This document shows positions 1-5,281 of a DNA stretch of 16,543 bases, piece after piece. The notes below the pieces were generated by a model that saw only the letters and a program-made list of their open reading frames with translations, was not told the DNA's origin and did no database searches. The position numbers and the translations under genes are program-made. Origin of the DNA: an uncultured Eubacteriales bacterium. Lineage in GTDB: Bacteria > Bacillota_A > Clostridia > Peptostreptococcales > Anaerovoracaceae. How positions within the stretch are numbered: position 1 is the first letter of the stretch; the number at the start of each line of letters is the position of its first letter. The DNA lies in NCBI GenBank assembly GCA_902774195.1, contig CACYHM010000007.1, positions 1 to 16,543 on the forward strand, written 5' to 3'.

Positions 1-1
1 C

Positions 2-3000
2 AGAAAAAAGGATGAGCCGGCCTTCGAGAACTCGAGAGGCGAGATGGTCCTCATGGGACCGGATTTCAATGACGAGCCGGTGCCTTACGGGGAGCTTGCA
101 GGCCTTGTCGGCACAAAGACCAGACCGGTGATAGAAGGCGAGGTGTTCAGCATCGAATCGATGCCTATAAAAAGCGGACGGGAGCTCATCACGATACTCA
201 TAGCCTCGGGCGCCAGGACCTTCGCGCTCAAGGCGTTCATATCCAAAGAAAAGCTCGCTGAATTCGACGAGAACCTGCACTCCGGTGACATGGTAAGGGT
301 AAGAGGGCCTGTAGAATACGATACTTACGAGCACGAGAATATCATGATGTTCTCGTCTCTTAAGAAAGTCGAAAAGATGCTCAAGGAGGACACATACCCT
401 AACGGCCGCAGGGTCGAGCTTCACTGCCACACGAAGATGAGCGACAATGACGGCTTCAACGAGGTCTCGGATATCGTAAAAAAGGCCGCTTTCTGGGGCC
501 AGCCGGCTGTGGCCATCACAGACCACGGCGTTGTGCAGGCATTCCCGGACGCTGCCAAAGAGGCCGCCAAGCAGGCCAAGAACGGCAGGGACATAAAGAT
601 AATCTACGGCGTCGAAGGCTATCTCTATCCGGATGAGGATGCGACAGCTGAAGACGGTACGATAGATATAAAAAAGAACAGGACCTATCACATCATAATC
701 CTTGCGAAGAACCAGACAGGCCTGAAAAACATATACAAGCTTGTCAGCCTGTCTCACATAGACTATTTCTACAAGAGACCAAGGATACCTCGCTCCGTGC
801 TCGAAGCTCACCGGGAAGGCCTCATAATAGGCTCTGCCTGCGAAGCGGGCGAGGTGTATCAGGCGGTGGTAAAAGGAGCTGACGACGAAGAGCTCGACCG
901 CATCGCTTCGTACTACGACTACCTCGAGATACAGCCGCTTGGCAACAACCGCTTCATGATAGAAGACGGGATCGCAAAAGACGAGAACGATCTGATCGCC
1001 AATAACCTCAGGATCATAGCTGCAGCCGACAGGCTCGGCAAGATGACCGTGGCGACGACGGACTCACATTACCCGTCGCAGGACGCATCGATCTACCGCA
1101 ACATAATCATGGCGGGCATAGGATTCAGGGACACGCCGTCGGATTCCCTGTACCTCAGGACGACGGACGAGATGATGGCGGAATTCTCTTATCTCGGCGA
1201 CAGGGCCGAAGAGATCGTCATCACCAATACGAACCGGATAGCGGAGATGGTCGAAGAGGTGAGACCGGTGCCGGAAGGCAAGTTCCCTCCGAAGATCGAG
1301 GGCGCCGAAGACACCCTGAGAGAAAGCTGCTATTCGAAGGCGTGGTCGATATACGGAAAGCCGCTGCCGCCTGAGATAGAAGACAGGCTCGAGACGGAGC
1401 TGAGTTCTATCATAGGCAACGGATACGCGGTCATGTATATAGCCGCGCAGATGCTGGTAAAGAAGTCGAACGAGGACGGGTATCTCGTCGGTTCGAGAGG
1501 ATCGGTCGGCTCATCGTTCGCTGCGACGATGGCGGGCATCACGGAGGTCAATCCTCTTGCTCCTCACTATATCTGCCCTGAGTGCAGACACTTCGAGTGG
1601 TCGGACGAACCGGACAAATACGATACCGGCTACGACATGCCTGAGAAGTCCTGTCCTGAATGCGGCGCCCGCATGAAGAAGGAAGGCCTGAACATACCGT
1701 TCGCCACATTCCTCGGGTTCAAGGGCGACAAGGAGCCTGATATAGACCTGAACTTCGCAGGCGAATACCAGGCGACGGCGCACAGGTATGTGGGCGAGAT
1801 CTTCGGAGAAAAGAACGTATACAAGGCGGGCACCGTTGCCACGATAGCGGACAAGACCGCGTACGGATACGTCAAGCACTATATAGAGGACAACCATATA
1901 AGCGCAAACAAGTACGACGTGGACTATCTGGTAAAGGGCTGTACGGGCGTAAAGCGCACGACAGGCCAGCACCCGGGCGGGATCATCGTCGTACCGGACG
2001 ACCATGAGATATATGAATTCTGTCCGGTGCAGAAACCTGCGAACAAGCGCGATACAGATGTGATCACGACGCATTTCGATTACCATAAGATCGACGAGAA
2101 CCTGCTCAAGCTCGATATACTCGGACACGATGTCCCGCAGCTCATCCGGCATCTGCAGGTCATGACCGGCATCGATCCGATGAACATCCCGCTCGACGAC
2201 AGGGAGACGCTCAGCATATTCACTTCGCTGGACGCGCTGAAAATAAAGAATGATGACTACAGGTTCACGCACGGCACATACGCCATCCCTGAGTTCGGGA
2301 CGAACTTCACCCGTGGCATGCTCGACGACATACATCCGACGACAGTGTCGGCTCTCATAAAGATGTCGGGCTTCTCGCACGGCACCGATGTTTGGACGAA
2401 CAACGCCCAGGATCTTCTGAGAAACGGAACTGCAACTATAGACGAGGTCATATCCTGCCGTGACGATATCATGAACTTCCTGATCAGCAAGGGCCTTCCG
2501 AACGGAGACGCCTTCAAGATCATGGAGATAGTCCGTAAGAACAGGCAGCTCTCGCAGGAGCAGCTCGATATGATGAAGGAGCACGGCGTGCCTGACTGGT
2601 ACATATGGTCGTGCGAGACCCTGAAGTACATGTTCCCGCGCGCCCACGCGGCGGCGTATGTCATGATGTCCATACGCATGGCATGGTTCAAGGTGAACTA
2701 CCCTGAGGCGTTCTACGCCGCATGGTTCACTTCGAAGGTCGATAATTTCGACGCCGAGATGACCGGAAAGAGCTGGCACGATGTCGAGCGCAGGATGGAC
2801 GAGATAGAAAAGCTCGGAAATACCGCCACGGCCAAGCAGAAGGAGCAGCTCACGGTCTACGAGGTGATGTACGAGGCGCTCTCAAGAGGGTACGAGTTCG
2901 CAGAGCCGGTGCTTGGAACAGCCGAGGCGTGCAGGTTCTCTGTCGTTGACGGAAAGATCATGCTGCCGTTCAACGCGGTCAGCGGGATAGGGGACACGGC

Positions 3001-3169
3001 TGCCGAGTCGCTGGCAGAGGCATATAAGGAGCAAGCGTTCAGCACGCTCGACGACGTGAGGTCAAGGACAAAGCTCTCAGGAACGAATATCGAGGATCTC
3101 AAAAGGCACGGCCTCTTTGCCGGACTGCCTGAATCCGCCCAGATCAGCATCTTCGATCTGCAGATCTGA
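2..3169 (+). CDS. polC: DNA polymerase III alpha subunit, PolC type, 5' partial, no exonuclease insert
   Basis: Replicative DNA polymerase of Gram-positive bacteria. The frame is open to the left edge, so the N-terminus lies outside; numbering here starts at the Met codon at 44. Visible in order: an OB fold (about 25-115); PHP domain first half with H127, H129, D136, H161, E191; PHP second half with H216, C266, D340, H342; a zinc-finger region with C511, C514, C537, C540; palm with PDIDLNF (D566, D568) and LKLDILGHD (D691); and a C-terminal beta-clamp motif QISIF (1033-1037). In family members a DEDDh 3'-5' exonuclease of roughly 180-200 residues interrupts the PHP domain after the YGxE motif. 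Here only about 21 residues lie between E191 and R213, where the sequence resumes with the post-exonuclease segment, so the exonuclease is missing. The frame is intact, so this is not a decayed gene. Identity is very secure. Confidence 0.97.
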   Translation, partial: RKKDEPAFENSRGEMVLMGPDFNDEPVPYGELAGLVGTKTRPVIEGEVFSIESMPIKSGRELITILIASGARTFALKAFISKEKLAEFDENLHSGDMVRVRGPVEYDTYEHENIMMFSSLKKVEKMLKEDTYPNGRRVELHCHTKMSDNDGFNEVSDIVKKAAFWGQPAVAITDHGVVQAFPDAAKEAAKQAKNGRDIKIIYGVEGYLYPDEDATAEDGTIDIKKNRTYHIIILAKNQTGLKNIYKLVSLSHIDYFYKRPRIPRSVLEAHREGLIIGSACEAGEVYQAVVKGADDEELDRIASYYDYLEIQPLGNNRFMIEDGIAKDENDLIANNLRIIAAADRLGKMTVATTDSHYPSQDASIYRNIIMAGIGFRDTPSDSLYLRTTDEMMAEFSYLGDRAEEIVITNTNRIAEMVEEVRPVPEGKFPPKIEGAEDTLRESCYSKAWSIYGKPLPPEIEDRLETELSSIIGNGYAVMYIAAQMLVKKSNEDGYLVGSRGSVGSSFAATMAGITEVNPLAPHYICPECRHFEWSDEPDKYDTGYDMPEKSCPECGARMKKEGLNIPFATFLGFKGDKEPDIDLNFAGEYQATAHRYVGEIFGEKNVYKAGTVATIADKTAYGYVKHYIEDNHISANKYDVDYLVKGCTGVKRTTGQHPGGIIVVPDDHEIYEFCPVQKPANKRDTDVITTHFDYHKIDENLLKLDILGHDVPQLIRHLQVMTGIDPMNIPLDDRETLSIFTSLDALKIKNDDYRFTHGTYAIPEFGTNFTRGMLDDIHPTTVSALIKMSGFSHGTDVWTNNAQDLLRNGTATIDEVISCRDDIMNFLISKGLPNGDAFKIMEIVRKNRQLSQEQLDMMKEHGVPDWYIWSCETLKYMFPRAHAAAYVMMSIRMAWFKVNYPEAFYAAWFTSKVDNFDAEMTGKSWHDVERRMDEIEKLGNTATAKQKEQLTVYEVMYEALSRGYEFAEPVLGTAEACRFSVVDGKIMLPFNAVSGIGDTAAESLAEAYKEQAFSTLDDVRSRTKLSGTNIEDLKRHGLFAGLPESAQISIFDLQI

Positions 3170-3178
3170 CGCAGGGCC

Positions 3179-3430
3179 TCAGCGCTCGATCTCCCAGCGG
3201 CATTCGTTATAGAAGTAGAGCAGCTTATATGATATGCGGCGGCCTTCGTTCACGGTGCAGCAATCGTATTCGACGCGTGTCATTCCGCCCGCGCCGACCC
3301 ATTCGATATTTCTTATGTCCGTGACCCTGACCGTCTTCTTGATGCCGGAGTCCACGACCTTGAAGCGCAGAGGCCTCGGGGAGAGGGCACCTATATCGAA
3401 GACGGCCAGCACATCGACTGCCTGCCTCAA
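3179..3430 (-). CDS. Small conserved-looking hypothetical protein, probably SOS-regulated
   Basis: An 83-residue soluble protein with no signal peptide or membrane segment; function not recognised. It starts at TTG (3430-3428), chosen because a perfect GGAGG lies 9 bases upstream and a good promoter lies beyond that. It ends 9 bases from the polC stop, in convergent orientation. The sequence alternates hydrophobic and charged residues, suggesting a small beta-rich fold, with segments RPLRFKV, VRVTDIRNIEW and a C-terminal CRWEIE. It contains two adjacent cysteines (YDCCTV) plus one near the end. From memory this pattern resembles small clostridial proteins sometimes encoded near Y-family polymerase genes, but that is only a recollection. 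The LexA-type box in its promoter suggests a DNA-damage role. The opposite strand here is covered only by a spurious N-terminal extension of the butyrate kinase frame. Confidence 0.8.
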   Translation of the reverse strand: MRQAVDVLAVFDIGALSPRPLRFKVVDSGIKKTVRVTDIRNIEWVGAGGMTRVEYDCCTVNEGRRISYKLLYFYNECRWEIER

Positions 3431-3439
3431 TTTAAAAAA

Positions 3440-3444
3440 CCTCC
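3440..3444 (-). promoter_or_regulatory. Ribosome binding site deciding the TTG start
   Basis: On the minus strand this reads GGAGG and lies 9 bases upstream of the TTG codon at 3430-3428. It is the main evidence that the 83-codon gene starts there and is real. Confidence 0.75.
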
Positions 3445-3456
3445 GTCCCTGCCATT

Positions 3457-3485
3457 ATGATAGCGAACAACTGTTCGTAAATCAA
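3457..3485 (-). promoter_or_regulatory. Sigma-A-type promoter of the 83-codon gene
   Basis: Minus strand: -35 TTGATT (plus-strand 3485-3480), a 17-bp spacer, and -10 TATCAT (3462-3457), with 4/6 and 5/6 matches to consensus. Transcription would start near 3450, just ahead of the GGAGG. The LexA-like box occupies 14 of the 17 spacer positions. Confidence 0.7.
3464..3477. promoter_or_regulatory. LexA/SOS box (CGAAC-N4-GTTCG)
   Basis: CGAACAACTGTTCG has perfect 6-base inverted arms around a 2-base centre. It matches the CGAAC-N4-GTTCG core of the LexA (DinR) box known in Bacillus and Clostridium. Against the B. subtilis consensus CGAACRNRYGTTCG it departs at one central position. It lies between the -35 and -10 of the minus-strand promoter, a position that would block RNA polymerase. 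The divergent butyrate kinase gene begins 60 bases away and could also be affected. Confidence 0.72.
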
Positions 3486-3536
3486 GAGCGGGACCGCATG
3501 GACCTGCAAATAAACACGGAGATACAAGGAAAGCAT

Positions 3537-4637
3537 ATGGACAAGACATACAGGATATTCGTCATAAATCCCGGCTCGACATCGACAAAGCTCGCTTATT
3601 TTGAGAACGATGAAAAGAAGTTCGAGACTAACGTCTTCCATGACGCGCCGGAGCTGGCGAAGTTCGGGAGCGTAAGCAATCAGTTCGGATTCAGGAAGCA
3701 GATGATAATGGATTTCCTCGATGAGAACGGCATAGACCTTACCGGCGCCGACGCGATAGTAGGACGCGGCGGCAGCTCGGCCAGTGTCAGCAGCGGCGTA
3801 TATGAGATAAACGAAAAACTGCTTGAGGATATCGCGAACAACGTATCCGGAGTGGAACACCCGGCCAATCTGGGCGTGCCTCTGGCAGCGGAGCTCGCTT
3901 CGGAGTACGGAGCCAGGGCCTTCATGGTGGACAGCCCGAAGACGGATGAGTTCTGCGACGAGGCCCGCATAACGGGAATAGACGGTCTTTACAGGGTGTC
4001 CAGCCTGCATGTCCTCAACCTCAAGGGGACCGCAAGACTCTGGTGCAGAGAGCATGGAATGAGATATGAAGACGCAAGACTCATCGTCTGCCACATAGAC
4101 GGCGGCATGTCCGTATCCGCCCATGACCGCGGAAGGATGATCGACGGCACCAACAACGCCTGGGGAGAGGGCCCGTTCACACCGACGCGCACAGGGGCTC
4201 TTCCCGCATACCTCGCTGCTGAATACTTCAGAGAGAAGGATCCGCAGGATCTTATGGATGCATGCACCAGATCGGGAGGTTTCGTCAGCCACTTCGGCAC
4301 ATCTGACTCGGACAGGGTCCATGATATGGCCGCTGACGGGGACCGGAAGGCGGCGCTCGTGTGGAACGCCATGATATACAATATCTGCAAGAGCATAGGC
4401 TCTATGGCGGCGGTGCTTTCTGGCGATGTTGACGCGGTGATATGCGGCGGAGGCCTTCTCAGATTCGGGGACATCCGCAGAGGCATAGAAGAACGCTGCG
4501 GCTTCATCGCTCCTGTGTATTTCTATCCGGGCGAGGTGGAGCACGAGGCCATGGCGGCAGGAGCGCTCCGCGTCCTGAGAGGTGAGGAAGAACCGAAGAC
4601 GTATACCGGCGAACCGGTATGGAACGGATCGATCTGA
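3537..4637 (+). CDS. buk: Butyrate kinase-family acyl kinase
   Basis: Acetokinase-superfamily enzyme that interconverts butyryl-phosphate + ADP and butyrate + ATP; branched or other short acyl groups are possible substrates. It has 366 residues, close to the family's usual 355-360. The start at 3537 is chosen because the phosphate-binding motif INPGSTSTK (10-18) then sits at the N-terminus, as in the family, and CAAGGA lies 6 bases upstream. An upstream ATG at 3498 is less likely. Other family motifs: HPANLGVPLA, GEGPFTPTRTG (210-220), GGGLL in the nucleotide site, and YPGEVEHEAMAAGALRVLRG at the end. The loop usually reading HLGGGISV reads HIDGGMSV here, and HALN reads HVLN, so this is a divergent member with uncertain substrate. 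No phosphotransbutyrylase gene lies next to it in this window. Confidence 0.88.
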   Translation: MDKTYRIFVINPGSTSTKLAYFENDEKKFETNVFHDAPELAKFGSVSNQFGFRKQMIMDFLDENGIDLTGADAIVGRGGSSASVSSGVYEINEKLLEDIANNVSGVEHPANLGVPLAAELASEYGARAFMVDSPKTDEFCDEARITGIDGLYRVSSLHVLNLKGTARLWCREHGMRYEDARLIVCHIDGGMSVSAHDRGRMIDGTNNAWGEGPFTPTRTGALPAYLAAEYFREKDPQDLMDACTRSGGFVSHFGTSDSDRVHDMAADGDRKAALVWNAMIYNICKSIGSMAAVLSGDVDAVICGGGLLRFGDIRRGIEERCGFIAPVYFYPGEVEHEAMAAGALRVLRGEEEPKTYTGEPVWNGSI

Positions 4638-4646
4638 TTTTTATAC

Positions 4647-4677
4647 TTGACTTATAATGAACATATGCTAATATATT
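4647..4677 (+). promoter_or_regulatory. Probable promoter of the metal-resistance operon
   Basis: TTGACT at 4647-4652 can serve as -35 with TAATAT (4669-4674, 16-bp spacer) or TATATT (4672-4677, 19-bp spacer) as -10. A perfect TATAAT also lies at 4653-4658, but it has no good -35. Which -10 is used cannot be settled from sequence. In every case the large dyad overlaps the -10 or the start site. Confidence 0.5.
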
Positions 4678-4701
4678 CATATGAATATATCGGCATATGT
4701 T
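4660..4701. promoter_or_regulatory. 42-bp near-perfect dyad: ArsR-family operator, possibly also a terminator
   Basis: Outer arms AACATATGC (4660-4668) and GCATATGTT (4693-4701) flank a perfect 20-bp palindrome centred on TTCATATGAA (4671-4690). All share one centre at 4680.5, so 19 of 21 pairs match. AT-rich dyads with ATATTCA/TGAATAT halves are typical operators of SmtB/CzrA-type metal sensors, and the arsR-type gene follows directly. In RNA the same dyad would fold into a long hairpin ending in six T residues (4700-4705), so it could also terminate transcription arriving from buk. Confidence 0.75.
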
Positions 4702-4723
4702 TTTTATGCGGAAAGGCAGAGAT

Positions 4724-5035
4724 ATGGCAGAAAACGACTATATGATCAAGGATCTTGATGAAGAGGAACTCCTGGAGCTCGCCGAGCTCTTCAAGATGTT
4801 CGCGGATTCGACCCGCATAAAGATACTGTATGATCTTTTCGACGGAGAAAAGAACGTATCGGAGATATGCGAAGACATCGCCATGAACCAGTCTGCCGTT
4901 TCGCACCAGCTCAAGGCGCTGAAGTCGGGCAAGCTCATAAAGAGCCGCCGCGAGGGCAAAGCGATATACTATTCGCTGGATGACGACCACGTAAAGACGA
5001 TCATCGCGATGGGCAAGGAACATATCGAAGAATAG
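4724..5035 (+). CDS. ArsR/SmtB-family metal-sensing repressor (alpha-5 zinc/cobalt-type site)
   Basis: Winged-helix repressor of 103 residues that would release its operator when it binds metal. The start at 4724 is chosen because AAAGG lies 7 bases upstream; earlier in-frame ATGs at 4697 and 4706 lie in or just beside the operator dyad. DNA-binding helix: SEICEDIAMNQSAVSHQLKAL (46-66), followed by the wing (RREGKAIYYSL). The last helix carries D87-x-H89-x10-H100-x2-E103, which matches the alpha-5 site DxHx10HxxE/H of SmtB and CzrA that binds Zn(II)/Co(II). The ELCVCDL arsenic site and the CadC-type cysteine pair are absent; there is only C49. This points to zinc, perhaps cobalt or cadmium, as inducer. 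It is the first gene of an operon with an HMA protein and a metal ATPase, and probably autoregulates through the dyad upstream. Confidence 0.93.
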   Translation: MAENDYMIKDLDEEELLELAELFKMFADSTRIKILYDLFDGEKNVSEICEDIAMNQSAVSHQLKALKSGKLIKSRREGKAIYYSLDDDHVKTIIAMGKEHIEE

Positions 5036-5060
5036 CAAAATGCAAGGCGGAGGAAAAACC

Positions 5061-5279
5061 ATGAAAAAGAAATTCAAGCTCGAGAACCTGGACTGCGCTA
5101 ACTGCGCCGCTAAGATGGAGGACGCGATAAAGAAGATCGACGGAGTGACAGACGCTTCCGTCAGCTTCATGACACAGAAGATGATGATCGAGGCGGATGA
5201 CGCGGTCTTCGACAAGGCCGTGGATGAAGCAGTGAAAGTTATTGCAAAAGTCGAACCGGACTGCAAAGTGGTTCTATAG
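5061..5279 (+). CDS. Stand-alone heavy-metal-associated (HMA) domain protein
   Basis: A 72-residue cytoplasmic metallochaperone-type domain. The metal-binding motif is C12-A-N-C15 in LENLDCANCAAK, close to the N-terminal HMA domain of Zn/Cd ATPases (CadA/ZntA), in which an acidic residue precedes the first cysteine. A further C69 lies near the end (PDCKVVL). The start at 5061 is chosen for GGAGGA (5049-5054) 6 bases upstream, rather than the ATG at 5040. It ends 2 bases before the ATPase start, so translation is likely coupled. The ATPase downstream lacks this domain, so it probably supplies the missing HMA module in trans, delivering Zn(II)/Cd(II)/Pb(II) to the pump. Confidence 0.9.
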   Translation: MKKKFKLENLDCANCAAKMEDAIKKIDGVTDASVSFMTQKMMIEADDAVFDKAVDEAVKVIAKVEPDCKVVL

Positions 5280-5281
5280 AT

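Noticed and set aside
1511..2779. 422-codon open frame on the minus strand inside polC
   Set aside because: It lies wholly antisense to well-conserved polymerase motifs, has no ribosome binding site or recognisable domain, and is explained by the GC-rich codon bias of the sense gene.
3234..3536. N-terminal extension of the buk frame
   Set aside because: It runs through the small minus-strand gene and the divergent promoter region. The family starts just before INPGSTSTK, and a ribosome binding site supports 3537.
3432..4544. 370-codon open frame antisense to buk
   Set aside because: No start signal and no recognisable domain; the sense strand encodes clear acyl-kinase motifs throughout.
4658..4670. 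GAACATATG resembling half of an SOS box ahead of the metal operon
   Set aside because: The right half (GTTC) is missing; the sequence is better explained as the outer arm of the 42-bp dyad.
4697..4723. Earlier in-frame ATG codons (4697, 4706) for the ArsR-type repressor
   Set aside because: 4697 lies inside the operator dyad and 4706 directly after its T-run; neither has a ribosome binding site, while 4724 has AAAGG at good spacing.
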